DNA of 64,000 nucleotides from Nonomuraea solani (lineage in GTDB: Bacteria; Actinomycetota; Actinomycetes; Streptosporangiales; Streptosporangiaceae): positions 57,037 to 121,036 of the forward strand of contig NZ_FNVT01000027.1 of assembly GCF_900108335.1 (NCBI RefSeq). The letters are read 5' to 3'. The notes below the pieces were generated by a model. The model had not been told where the DNA came from and searched no databases. It was given only the letters and a program-made list of their open reading frames with translations. Position 1 is the first letter of the stretch. Each line of letters begins with the position of its first letter. This document shows, one piece after another, positions 49,630 to 58,996 of this stretch. The translations under genes were made by a program, and so were the position numbers.

Positions 49630-50682
49630 CTAAACCCTGTCGAGCACGTCCGGGCGGGTCGACAGCAGCTCGTACCCAACTGCTTCCTGCGGCAGCCGGA
49701 TGCCAGTGACCAGCATCTTCCTGGCTCGTTCTGCGAGCGGGCCGAGCCACGCCGACACGCGCACAGCGGCATTCGCTGGTACGGGCACGGCGGGACGCTC
49801 GCGGCCTGCCTCGAAGAGCAGTTCGTAGAGCGGAAGTGCCGGCACAACCGCGGGAAGGCCGGCCAAGACCGCACTGGCGCAGGCCGTGGCGGGGATCTGC
49901 AGTCCTTGCAGATCCACGTCGCCGAAGTAGACGATCCGGTCGGGTCTCGGAGACAGCAGCGGCGTCGACAACACCGCCGACGGGAACTGGTTACCGGTGC
50001 CGTAGCCCACATGCCGTCCCGGACCTGCGGCGGCGTGGAGCCGCGTGGCCTCCAGAAGCGAGGTGTAGGTGTGATGGTTCTCCGCGATAAGCAGTGCCGT
50101 ACCGCGAGGGTCAGGGCGTCCCGGAACCCATTGCGAGACGAACGGAATGGGCACCTGGTGACAACGCAGCAGTTCGAGCGTCAGCGCCCCGGACGCGAAC
50201 AGCCGGTGCGTCACAAGCCCATGAAGCCGTTTCTCATCGCCGAACAGCTCCAAGGACCGTTCTCTCATCGGCACGCTCGGCCTCGTCGTCCCTCCGTCGC
50301 GAAGAAAGGCGGCCACCGTCTCGAGCACGTCGAACTCGTCCTGCCTGGTTGCGATCCGTCCGGCAAGTTCGAGCGTGGGCGGCCATACCCGTACGGTCCT
50401 CGCCTCGCGCACGACCCGCTCGCGAGGAGGGCGGCGGACCCAGAGCGGCAGGGGAGGCGCGTCTCGCGTGTCGAAATGCCGGGAGGTGCTCGGGAAAATC
50501 ACCGACTCGGCAATGGCCAGCTCGTTCAGCGCGTCACGGATCTCGGCACGCGCGGTCGGCACCGTCGCCAGGCGCCGATCGAATGCGACCGCCGCGTCGT
50601 ACAGCGTCTCGATCTCGATCTTCTGCCGCGGCGAGGCCGCGACCTGTTCGGCGAGATGCCGGGCCAGGGAACTCAGCTTCAT
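49630..50682 (-). CDS. jetD: Wadjet JetD-like toprim nuclease subunit
   Basis: 350 aa. C-terminal toprim (DUF2220-like) fold: E201 in ALLIAENHHTYTSLL, GYGTGN loop, D255 and D257 in VYFGDVDLQGL. The N-terminal part (about 1-160) is the winged-helix DUF3322-like region. JetD dimers cut circular DNA once the SMC motor has extruded it; the acidic residues for metal are intact. Start ATG overlaps the JetC stop (ATGA). Last gene of the operon. Confidence 0.85.
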   Translation of the reverse strand: MKLSSLARHLAEQVAASPRQKIEIETLYDAAVAFDRRLATVPTARAEIRDALNELAIAESVIFPSTSRHFDTRDAPPLPLWVRRPPRERVVREARTVRVWPPTLELAGRIATRQDEFDVLETVAAFLRDGGTTRPSVPMRERSLELFGDEKRLHGLVTHRLFASGALTLELLRCHQVPIPFVSQWVPGRPDPRGTALLIAENHHTYTSLLEATRLHAAAGPGRHVGYGTGNQFPSAVLSTPLLSPRPDRIVYFGDVDLQGLQIPATACASAVLAGLPAVVPALPLYELLFEAGRERPAVPVPANAAVRVSAWLGPLAERARKMLVTGIRLPQEAVGYELLSTRPDVLDRV

Positions 50683-53600
50683 GATGCAGCGCCGTCCGTC
50701 GTCTCATCACGTGTCAGGCGGACGCTGGTGATGCCTTCCACCGCGGATCCGAAGCGTTCCTCCAGGACGACGTACCTCCGAGTTCGGAGCGCTCCTGGCG
50801 CGTTGCGCATTCGCAGCACGTTCGGAAACTGACCGACGGCACCGAGGTCTTCCACGCCGGTGGTGTAGACGAGCTGCACGCCATGAGCGGTCGCCACCTC
50901 GCGCTGTAGCCGCAGGAGCGCCACGTGGCTCGCGGTGCCCAGCGGATTGTCCAACACGAGGGTGCCGCCGAGCGCTGCCCTTCCCCTGCCCCGGTTGACG
51001 GCGCGCAGCCGGGCGAGTGTGCAGTAGAGCGCGACGCACACGGTCAGCTTCTCGCCGCCGGAAAACTTGCCGAGGCGGGTCACGTCGACCGGTTCGACCG
51101 CCAGATCGCTGTTGGGTTTGAGTACTTTGACGGTGAACCCGCGTGGTGCCACAGCTTCGTGGACACATCGCTTGAGGAGCGCGAAACCCTCGGGTTTCGA
51201 CTTCTCGACCACGATCCGGTCGACGACCGCGTCAATTCGTGCGTGCAGGTCCTCCTCGCTGCTGGGGCGGGCGAACCGGATTCGGAGGAAGTGCTGATCG
51301 GCCCATCCGCCCAGGGTCCCGGGCAGTTTAGAGTGCCGGTTTGCGGACTCCAGGTTCGCGAGCACGTCCTGAACTAGTGCGGCGATCTCCACCACGACGA
51401 GCCGCTGATCGCGTCCGATGTCGGCGAGCTGGCCGTCTATGGTGGTGCGACGCGCCCGCATCTCTTCGGCGCGGGCGGCGGCACGATCGCCGAGCGTTTC
51501 AGGATCGTCACCGGTGAATCGATCTCTGATCGCATCGGGGATTCCGGAGAACCTGCCCTCCGACGCCAGCCTGCGCACAGCGTCGATGGCTTCGTTCGTC
51601 TTGATCCTCGCTACGGTTACGATCTCCGCGGTAGAGGCCAGGCGACCGAGTACCGCCCGTGTCTCCGACTCGGCCCGCGCATCGTCGCCGTCGAACGCTG
51701 CCACTCCATCCACCACGTCGGCTGGCGCGGCAGCGTCGGTGAGACGATGCGCGCGCTGTGCGAGCACCTGCGCCGCGGTGTCCGCCTCGCTCGCGGCTGA
51801 GACCGCGTCGTCGGCCTCCCTGTTCAGAGCGGTCACTTGTCCACTCATGTCGGTCGCAGTCGCCGCCTGTATCGCGGCGAGCTCCCGCGCCTCGGCTTCG
51901 CCTGCGGGCTCGACGTCGAGCTGGGCGTGCCGCAGCCTGTCGCGCGGCGTCCGCTCAGTGACCTCTTTGCGCGCCTGTTCGAGCTGGAGAATGGCACGGC
52001 TCAACCCCTGCTGGGCCTGGTCGGCCTTCTCCCGGGATCGGCGTCGCGCGATGGCACGCCGTTCAGGATCCTGCCCATCGCCCGTTTCGAGCAACGACGC
52101 CGCACGTTCGCGAATGGCCTCCGGATATCCCGCGAGCGCCTGTTCGGCGCGTTCGGCGCGACTGATGAGCCCCGTTAGCCGTTCTGCGAGCACGGATTGC
52201 GCTGCCACAGCATGCCATTGAATGTCGAGATCGTTGAAACGGCTCGTCAGCATGGACAGGGGGTCGTCCGTCGGGGTGGCGACGTCCTTGCGGCCCGCAT
52301 CGAGCATGGAGATCGCGCGGCCTTCACGTTCGTATCGTTCCTTGTTGGATCTGTGCTCGGCGGCTTCTCGTTCAGCGGCGCGCTCGGTCTTGCGCCACTC
52401 GTTCGCGAGAGTGGTGGCTTCGTCGGCGACCCGCGTGTACGCCCGGACGTCCCGGTCTCGTTGTTCGATGTCTCGCTTGAGTTCCTGCAGTGTTGAGACC
52501 TTGGCGACGAGGGCTGTCAGGCGCTCGATTCTGCTCGCGAGCAGGTTGAGATTGTCGGACAGCCGTTGCTCTGTGGCCGCGTCCGCGAGGTCATGGGCTT
52601 CGAGTTCGTCGATCTGAGAACCAAGTGTTGCGTCGGTGCTGTCGATCATGTCGATGGCCTGCCGGCATTCCTCGGCCCTGATCTCCAAGGTGTGCAGGTA
52701 ACCGGTTGGGCAGTCGCGCAGCAGGGATTCCAGCACCTCCAGCAGCGTTCGGTCCGCCTGTGTCTGCTGGTGGAGTTCGGCGATTCGCCGTTCCTGCTCA
52801 TGGCGCCGGCGTTCACGTTCTGCCCGCGCATGTTCCGCCGCGGCCGGATCGTACAACGCCGGGTCACTGGGCACCGCCGACCATTCAGGGGCAACCGCAT
52901 TCAACGCCTGCTGCATCTGGGTCGCGGAGCATACGGTGACGTGGGCGATCGACCAGCAGCCCTGCTTTTCCAGAGCGAGGTGGGCCTTGCCGAGGTCTGC
53001 GTCCGCGACGACCACGCCCGCGGCGAGTTCCGCAACGATGGAGTTCCGCAACGCGACGGCGCGTGCGGGCTCGCTCACCAGGTCACGCAGCAGCTCCCAT
53101 CCCGGCCGCGCAGTCACTTCGCCGGCGATCGCCTCGGCAACGCGCTGGGCATCACGTGTGGTCGGGAGGAATGCGTCGGTGCGCAACCCGTCCAGCGCAC
53201 GATCGTCGTCGGCCGCATCGACACGGGTTTCCACGATGACCGATTCGGCCGTCGAGACCGCATGTGTCAGCGCGGCACGAAGGTTGGCCGCTTCGGCCCA
53301 CAGATCGAGCCGCCCATCCTCGCTGAGCTCCATGAGTTCAGCGAACCTGGCGTTGGTGGCCAGCATGCTGACGCGAGCGGAGAGTTTCTCGTGGTCGGAG
53401 ACGAGTTGATCCCGTTCGGAGTTCCTGGCGGCCCGCTCGGTCGCCAGGGCTCTCCGCTGCTCACTCAGTGATGTGCGCAGCGCCGGCCGGCCAGCGCGCC
53501 GTGCGCGTACCTCATTCAGCAGCTGGTTCGCCTCGTTCTTGGCTGCCCGTGAGTCGCCGAGAACCTCAGCGGGAACCGCTTCTCGATCGGGTAGGTCGCC

Positions 53601-55094
53601 CAGGTTGGCTGCGGTTTCGATGGCATCTTCGATGCTTGCCATCTGCAGGCGGAGGTTGTCCGCGCGTTCCTCCGCTTTGGCGGAGAGTTCCCGGTTGACG
53701 CGCACGCGCTCCTCTTCGGTCGCGGCATGGGACCTCGCGGTCTCCGCCGCTGAGGTCATCTGCTCCTCGGCGGTACGTTCGTCAGCCGCGAGAGCGACGT
53801 AGCGGGCCTTGAGAAGGGCCGCGGCGTCATCCCGTGCCCTGCGCAGCGGAGCGGTCTCTCGCTCCGCCTCGGTCATCTGTCGGCGCACCGACCGTGCTTG
53901 ATCCTCTGCCTCCGCCCGCTCGGCCAGGGGGCCGACCGCTTCCCAGGCCAAGTCGTCATTCTTTGTGGTGGTGGCTGCCGACTTCGCCTCATCGGCTGCC
54001 TTGGTCACCGCAGCGAGCCGATATGTGGCCGCGATCCTGAGCAATTCATTCGCGACGTCGTTGAGTCGGCCGCGTTCGCTGTCCAGCCTATGAGCCTCGC
54101 CGCGAAGCCGCTTCGCCTCCCCGGCGAACCATTCCCTGTCGGTTTCCTGCGCCGAAGCCGCGCTTTGGAACGCGGCTGCCAGCAGAGCGGCCGCCTGCTT
54201 CGCCTCGCCTGCTTCTCGGTCCGCTTCGTTGGCGAGATGGTGTCTTTCGGCCAGCGTGTCAAGTATGCCGGACATCTCAGCACAGAAGTCACGATCCACA
54301 AGCAGATCTGGTTTCCGACCAAGGACGTCGATGACCTTCCGCAGATTGGCCGCGACGAGCTCCGGCTGAGCGCTGTCCACGGTCAAATCGATCAGGAAGT
54401 CGATGAATTTGTCCGTGGAGGGGAAATTGAACAGCTCGGCGACCCCGCCCTCCGAGTGGTTCATCTCCTTCTGATAGCCGAACAAGGTCGGATCGAGATT
54501 TCGCGCGATAAGTGTTTCGGTCCACACACCGCGCTGATCAGTGATCGCGAACGAGAACTGCTGCGGCCGTGACGCCGCGATCTCCCGCAACAGGCGAACG
54601 AACTCGGCCATCGGCCGGGTGCGGCCCGTTTCATCGTGAACGGGAAGGTGATCGAGATCGAGCACACCAGGCACCTCGAAGAACGAGTAGTACCACCCTC
54701 TGAGCTTTTCACGATCACGATCGGGGTCGACGGGTTTGCGGCGGTCGATCCATTCGTATACGGCTCCGGTGATGAGTCGCGGCGGGGGCAACAAGCTGTC
54801 GTCGGACTGCGCGATCCATTCAGCGACCGTGTGGCTCGTGTCGCCGGAGGCGATGTAGTCCTCCAGATACCGCTTGACGGACTTGCCCATGAAGTCTTTC
54901 CGCAAGGGCAGGAGCAGGGCGAAGAAGAGCGAGAGCAGACTTGACTTGCCGCCTCCGTTACGCAGCCAGAGGATCGAGTCAACGGGCTCACTCGAACCGT
55001 CTGCGTCTGACGACACGTCCAGTGTGAGATCCGTGAACCGGGCAGCCCTGTCGCCGACGTTCGCCAGCCGCAGACGAGACAGCTGATAAGTCAC
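50679..55094 (-). CDS. jetC: Wadjet JetC-like SMC/MukB-type ATPase
   Basis: 1471 aa. N-terminal ATPase half with Walker A LRNGGGKSS (about 44-52); very long Glu/Arg/Ala-rich coiled coils with a central hinge region; C-terminal half with ABC signature FSGGEKL (1344-1350) and Walker B LVLDNPLG (D1382, then Asn where a catalytic Glu is usual). DNA-loop-extruding motor of a MukBEF-like complex. GTG start overlaps the JetB stop (GTGA). Length is at the upper end for the family. The Asn after the Walker B Asp should be compared with other JetC proteins. Confidence 0.87.
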   Translation of the reverse strand: MTYQLSRLRLANVGDRAARFTDLTLDVSSDADGSSEPVDSILWLRNGGGKSSLLSLFFALLLPLRKDFMGKSVKRYLEDYIASGDTSHTVAEWIAQSDDSLLPPPRLITGAVYEWIDRRKPVDPDRDREKLRGWYYSFFEVPGVLDLDHLPVHDETGRTRPMAEFVRLLREIAASRPQQFSFAITDQRGVWTETLIARNLDPTLFGYQKEMNHSEGGVAELFNFPSTDKFIDFLIDLTVDSAQPELVAANLRKVIDVLGRKPDLLVDRDFCAEMSGILDTLAERHHLANEADREAGEAKQAAALLAAAFQSAASAQETDREWFAGEAKRLRGEAHRLDSERGRLNDVANELLRIAATYRLAAVTKAADEAKSAATTTKNDDLAWEAVGPLAERAEAEDQARSVRRQMTEAERETAPLRRARDDAAALLKARYVALAADERTAEEQMTSAAETARSHAATEEERVRVNRELSAKAEERADNLRLQMASIEDAIETAANLGDLPDREAVPAEVLGDSRAAKNEANQLLNEVRARRAGRPALRTSLSEQRRALATERAARNSERDQLVSDHEKLSARVSMLATNARFAELMELSEDGRLDLWAEAANLRAALTHAVSTAESVIVETRVDAADDDRALDGLRTDAFLPTTRDAQRVAEAIAGEVTARPGWELLRDLVSEPARAVALRNSIVAELAAGVVVADADLGKAHLALEKQGCWSIAHVTVCSATQMQQALNAVAPEWSAVPSDPALYDPAAAEHARAERERRRHEQERRIAELHQQTQADRTLLEVLESLLRDCPTGYLHTLEIRAEECRQAIDMIDSTDATLGSQIDELEAHDLADAATEQRLSDNLNLLASRIERLTALVAKVSTLQELKRDIEQRDRDVRAYTRVADEATTLANEWRKTERAAEREAAEHRSNKERYEREGRAISMLDAGRKDVATPTDDPLSMLTSRFNDLDIQWHAVAAQSVLAERLTGLISRAERAEQALAGYPEAIRERAASLLETGDGQDPERRAIARRRSREKADQAQQGLSRAILQLEQARKEVTERTPRDRLRHAQLDVEPAGEAEARELAAIQAATATDMSGQVTALNREADDAVSAASEADTAAQVLAQRAHRLTDAAAPADVVDGVAAFDGDDARAESETRAVLGRLASTAEIVTVARIKTNEAIDAVRRLASEGRFSGIPDAIRDRFTGDDPETLGDRAAARAEEMRARRTTIDGQLADIGRDQRLVVVEIAALVQDVLANLESANRHSKLPGTLGGWADQHFLRIRFARPSSEEDLHARIDAVVDRIVVEKSKPEGFALLKRCVHEAVAPRGFTVKVLKPNSDLAVEPVDVTRLGKFSGGEKLTVCVALYCTLARLRAVNRGRGRAALGGTLVLDNPLGTASHVALLRLQREVATAHGVQLVYTTGVEDLGAVGQFPNVLRMRNAPGALRTRRYVVLEERFGSAVEGITSVRLTRDETTDGAAS

Positions 55095-55822
55095 GGTGCC
55101 GCCCTCCGGTCGTGGTCGCTACGTCTGATGGCGGCCAATACGTCATATGCGGCGTTGCCGGCGAGTTCAGCGGCCTGGATACGGAAGCGTTCGAGCAGTT
55201 GGAAGACCTCAGGACCGCGGGCAGGTGCTGACCGGGCGAGGGCTTGGTCGACCATCCAGGTGAGCACGTGCGCTATCCAGTAGGTGGAGGATGCGGGGGA
55301 CCGGCGTGCCTTGCCCTTTCCTCTGTCCGCCTTGTAGCCGGGCGACAGACGGTCATAGGTACGCCACGCCTCGTCAAGCGATCCCTGTGCCTGCTCGGGT
55401 GTGCGCTTGAACCGTTCGCACGTCTCGCGGAGAAAGCGTTCGAGCTCGTCGACCGACACCCACCTAACTCGGTCGTCATCGAAGTCGGCCGGCGTCGGGA
55501 ACGCGTAGGCGGCGACCGCGACGCTGACGAGTCCCACCAGCAATCGTTCGGTCACGCCACCGACGTTCGGCAGGTCCGAGATGCGATAGGCGAACACCGA
55601 CTCGCGGCGCACGCCGAGGACAAGTCCCAGATCGGAATCGGACAGCACCTGAGTCTCGAGTCCCTCGAGGACGCTGTCCACGGCGTTGCGGAACTCCACG
55701 TCGGCGCGGTAGCGGCTCAGCAGTGCGCGATAGTCGCTGTCCGCGCCGGGCCGCATCTTCGGCCGCAGGGCGCAACCGATGAGCACACCCACATCGGCGA
55801 GATCGCGTTGGCTGAGGGTCAT
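55091..55822 (-). CDS. jetB: Wadjet JetB-like (MukE-like) subunit
   Basis: 243 aa. Helical, winged-helix-like protein without cysteine motifs: MTLSQRDLADVGVLIGCALR, DYRALLSRYRADVEFRNAVDSVLEGLE, GLVLGVRRESVFAYRISDLP. Size and position between the kleisin-like and SMC genes fit JetB/MukE; sequence alone is not diagnostic. ATG 55822 overlaps the JetA stop (ATGA), and its own stop overlaps the JetC GTG. The frame is open further upstream with a Gly-rich start, which is rejected because of this coupling. Confidence 0.75.
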   Translation of the reverse strand: MTLSQRDLADVGVLIGCALRPKMRPGADSDYRALLSRYRADVEFRNAVDSVLEGLETQVLSDSDLGLVLGVRRESVFAYRISDLPNVGGVTERLLVGLVSVAVAAYAFPTPADFDDDRVRWVSVDELERFLRETCERFKRTPEQAQGSLDEAWRTYDRLSPGYKADRGKGKARRSPASSTYWIAHVLTWMVDQALARSAPARGPEVFQLLERFRIQAAELAGNAAYDVLAAIRRSDHDRRAAP

Positions 55823-57351
55823 GAGGCATCCCGGTCCGCCACCGCCGCCCACCGGCTGAGCGCCTCCTCGTCCTGCGCGACGATCAGATCATCGCCCGAC
55901 CAGCCGGGCAGGGTGATCCGCGCGCCATCGGCGTCGACCGCCGCCGCGGCGCCGAGGACGCGAGCAGCCGTGTCCACCGCCGTGGACACGTCCTGCGCCG
56001 TCTCGGGTGCGTACTTCCACAGCGCGGCGAGAACGATGACCTGCTCGACCTCCGCGGGCAGATCCGCCGCCCGGGCGGAAAGCAGGAGATCTGACAGGCG
56101 CGCGGGCAGCCCGACCTCGTCCACCAGGCGTGCGGCGGCCCCCAGCACCTCCGGAGGTATGGCGGGAGGATCGGGATCGCCGAGCTCCTCGTCGGGAACT
56201 GGCGGATCTTCCAGTGAAGGCGCGCGTCGTGGCGCGAGAAGGTCATCGACCAGGTCGGCGATGCGCACGACCCTAGGCACCTGGCCGCCTGACACCAGGA
56301 CGGCGAAGGTCTCAGCAGGCTCCACCGCCACGTCGGCGCGCAGGACAAGCAGTGGGAGGTACAGGCCGTCCATGATGTCGGGGTTCCGCAGCCCGCCGAC
56401 CGGCCGGAACGACTGGCGGGCCTGCTCGTCGAGAAAGATCGTCCGTGCGTTGACCAGCTTCCCGTGGAGCTCGGTGTGCCGTTGACGGCACTTCTCCAGC
56501 AGTGCTGCGATGCGCGCTGAGGCCTTGGCGACCTCCGGTTCGGTGTCGGGTGCGTCCAGCGCTCCTCGGAGATGGCCGAGCAATCTGGACTCTGTCGCGA
56601 GCCGTTCCTCCAGGTGTGTACGGTTGCGCTCCAACTGTTCCGGCACCTCCCTGACCCATTGGGGAAGCACGGTCCGAATGTCCCGCACCGTGTCCGCCAG
56701 CAGCGTCCGCAGTTCATCGGCATAGCGGATGGACAGGAGCAGCGATCGTTCGGCCGCCTTCTCCGCCTGTCCGAACGCTCCGCGTTCGAGCTGCCGCGCG
56801 AGCATGAGCTCGATCGCAGCTTGCTCGTCTTCGACGTCGAACTCCAGCCCGCCCACCAGGGCGTTGATGGCGTCCGTCGAAGCCCGCAGGACATTGACGC
56901 CTCTACGGTGATCCTCATGCTCGGTCAGTAGCCGGAACTCGGCCGTCCCGACCCGATGGCGGACCGAGCCGTCGTTGTCACGTCTGAAGATCGAGACCTG
57001 GTAGCTGAACGGCGCTTCGCGTTCCTTGCGGTTGAGCAGCGCGTCCACCACATACCGCGCCACCGCGCCGTGTTCATCGATGGAACGTTCCGGATGAGCG
57101 CCGGCGGCCAGCACAGCCAGCCCCGCAACCGCTTCGTCGTAGGTGACCTCGTGATCGAATCCCTGCTTGGCGATCACAGCATCGATGGCGGCCAAGGCGA
57201 GCGTCACGACGTCGTACTCACGTCCGCCCCACATCTGCCGTGCGGCGTTGTCCGCCGCGTCGGCCACCGGCCGGGCCCGCAGGAGCGCTCGCACGCGATC
57301 CCCGAACGACTCCTCGAACACCGCCCCGCCCACGGTCGAGAGATCGCTCAC
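55819..57351 (-). CDS. jetA: Wadjet JetA-like (kleisin/MukF-like) subunit
   Basis: 510 aa. N-terminal winged-helix region (FGDRVRALLRARPVADAADNAARQMW), a middle coiled coil (QLERNRTHLEERLATESRLLGHLRGAL), and a C-terminal winged-helix-like domain, the order of MukF-type kleisins. First gene of the four-gene operon. GTG 57351 (AAGGGGG 9 nt upstream) is used; ATG 57381 and TTG 57390 are in frame. I do not see the usual sequence of type I JetA (DUF3375), so the Wadjet subtype is open. Confidence 0.75.
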   Translation of the reverse strand: MSDLSTVGGAVFEESFGDRVRALLRARPVADAADNAARQMWGGREYDVVTLALAAIDAVIAKQGFDHEVTYDEAVAGLAVLAAGAHPERSIDEHGAVARYVVDALLNRKEREAPFSYQVSIFRRDNDGSVRHRVGTAEFRLLTEHEDHRRGVNVLRASTDAINALVGGLEFDVEDEQAAIELMLARQLERGAFGQAEKAAERSLLLSIRYADELRTLLADTVRDIRTVLPQWVREVPEQLERNRTHLEERLATESRLLGHLRGALDAPDTEPEVAKASARIAALLEKCRQRHTELHGKLVNARTIFLDEQARQSFRPVGGLRNPDIMDGLYLPLLVLRADVAVEPAETFAVLVSGGQVPRVVRIADLVDDLLAPRRAPSLEDPPVPDEELGDPDPPAIPPEVLGAAARLVDEVGLPARLSDLLLSARAADLPAEVEQVIVLAALWKYAPETAQDVSTAVDTAARVLGAAAAVDADGARITLPGWSGDDLIVAQDEEALSRWAAVADRDAS

Positions 57352-57554
57352 TGAGGCGTAACCCCCTTGGTGTGCCGACATCCGCCGCAACAGTGTGATG
57401 GCCGGGCAGCGCCCGCATCACAAGTCACTATCTTTTGATCGCAGAAAAGCCGGCTACGGTTACACGCGGCGAGTAGCGGGAGCCCTGCCGGGCCGGACCG
57501 ACTCCTTCGCTACTTTCCGCCTCGTTAGGCCCGGTTCGGGAGCACTCTGGAGGC

Positions 57555-58172
57555 ATGGCGAAGACGCCCCGTACCAATCGAGCGGCACGTTTACGGCTGT
57601 GGCGGATCATGGCGATCGTCGTGCTGGCGGCCGTGCTGGTGTGGTTCTTCGCCGATCCGCTGCACCTGCCCGCAGAGGTGCTGGAGGTGCTGGATCAGCG
57701 GGCCAGCGTGGTCGGCATGTTCACTGGCATGGCGTTGGGCGCGGCCGCCCTGCTGGTCTCCGTGGCGGCGCTGCGCGCGCAGGTCCGTGCCGAGCGGGCC
57801 CAGCAAGCCGAGCAGCCCGCCGCTGGCCCGGCCGTGCCGTCCGAGGCCGGGCGCCAGGCACCGTCGCAGGGGTCGCCGCGGGTGTCGGCCTCGGGGGAGC
57901 GGTCGGTCGCCATCGGTGGCGACAACTCCGGCATCGTCTCCACCGGTGACGGGGCACGGAACGTGCAGATGCGCGCGCAGGCCTCAGGCCAGGGCCGGGT
58001 GTACCAGGCGGCCGGCGACCAGACCATCCACGAGGGCGATGACCGGCGGCACACCTACGGCGGCGATCACCTTGAGTTCCACCACAACACCCTTCATGGC
58101 AAGGTCGTCGGCAAGCAGGTGACCGGCCCCGAGTCCGCCGCACCGGACCGGGATAACGATGGGCGGCACTGA
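57555..58172 (+). CDS. two-helix membrane protein with C-terminal signalling-type motifs
   Basis: 205 aa. Two membrane helices (about 17-34 and 52-72), a Pro/Gln/Ala linker, then three short motifs: IGGDNSGIVSTGDGA (120-134), GQGRVYQAAGDQTIHEGDD (145-163) and HLEFHHNTLHGKVVGKQV (172-189). The second resembles the N-terminus of the STAND protein at 58987-61581; the third resembles the N-terminus of the next ORF. Such Gly/Asn/Gln/His motifs occur in actinobacterial proteins beside NB-ARC ATPases. I infer a membrane effector triggered through motif templating. GGAGG lies one base before the ATG, tighter than normal. Overlaps the next ORF by 14 bp. Confidence 0.7.
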   Translation: MAKTPRTNRAARLRLWRIMAIVVLAAVLVWFFADPLHLPAEVLEVLDQRASVVGMFTGMALGAAALLVSVAALRAQVRAERAQQAEQPAAGPAVPSEAGRQAPSQGSPRVSASGERSVAIGGDNSGIVSTGDGARNVQMRAQASGQGRVYQAAGDQTIHEGDDRRHTYGGDHLEFHHNTLHGKVVGKQVTGPESAAPDRDNDGRH

Positions 58173-58524
58173 CGGCGGCCACGACGCAGACGACCACAGC
58201 GCGGGCACCCACGGCGCGGGCCACCACATCGACTTCCACCACAACGACATCGGCAAGGCCGTCGGCGTCGAACACCACTACACCTATCCGCCGCCGCCGG
58301 GACAGATCGTAGAAGGTGACGTCCCGCAATGCCCGCCCGGGTTCCAGCGGCGTGAGCAGCGGCTGTCCGGCTTGCTGGGTGACCTGGCCCCGGCCTCAGG
58401 CCAGGGTCAGGGCTGGGAGAAGGGTGAGACAGGCGACAGGCACTGTGGGGCGGTGGTGAGCGGCGCCCTGGGCGGCACGCCCCGGGGTGGGCAAAACCAT
58501 GCTGGCCGCCTCTTAAGGAAGTGA
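58159..58524 (+). pseudogene. frameshifted N-terminal fragment of a STAND ATPase
   Basis: About 120 codons. Motif HIDFHHNDIGKAVGVEHH (23-40), YPPPPGQIVEGDVP linker, then the start of an NB-ARC domain (GFQRREQRLSGLLGDLAP). At 58480-58500 the frame reads SGALGGTPRGGQNHAG; removing one C from CCCCGGGG gives GGTPGVGKTMLAAS, a perfect Walker A, which then hits TAA at 58514. So it carries a +1 shift and is also truncated six codons later. Overlaps the 205-aa gene stop, so the original pair was an operon. Confidence 0.75.
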
Positions 58525-58564
58525 ACTTCACCGCTCCCGCGCGCGGGGACCATGAATGACCCGC

Positions 58565-58996
58565 ACCGGGCGGTTCGAAGCCATCACGGTGATGGCGTGC
58601 CAGGGTCTGCCGGTACAGGCTGCTGGCGGGTGCTGCAGGTGTCCGAGTCGAGCTACTACGCGTGGCGCGGCTGTGCGTCCGTGGCCTGTGCGGCGCGGCA
58701 TGCCTGGCTGACCGATTTCATCCGCCAGGTGTACGCCGAGTTCGCCTGGGGCCCGTGGCGTCGCCGATCGGGCACGACGCGGTGGCCATCTTGATGCAGT
58801 GCGCCGGACTGAAGGTGCTACCCGGCAAGCGGCGGCGTCGTAGGTCGCGTAGGGGCTGGCCGCCGATGGCCTCGTCGATCGCGGCGTCGCCTGCAACGAG
58901 TTGGATGTGTGGGTTACCGATGTCACTGAGCATCGCACCCGTGAGGGCAAGCCGTATTGCTGCGAGGTGTTGGAGGTCTGCTCTCGTCAGATGGTC
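58565..58996 (+). pseudogene. decayed IS3-family transposase (OrfB) remnant
   Basis: Pieces in three frames match an IS3 OrfB in order: RFEAITVMACQGLPVQAA, then CWRVLQVSESSYYAWRG, ARHAWLTDFIRQVYAE, IGHDAVAILMQCAGLK, and VWVTDVTEHRTREGKPYCC (first catalytic Asp region) up to CSRQMVV. At least two frame changes and loss of the C-terminal half. It fills the space between the broken STAND fragment and the 3' end of the intact STAND gene. Confidence 0.75.

Noticed and set aside
49630..57351. Chromosomal MukBEF-type condensin
   Set aside because: A nuclease subunit with intact toprim residues is in the operon and the locus is on a mobile island, which favours Wadjet.
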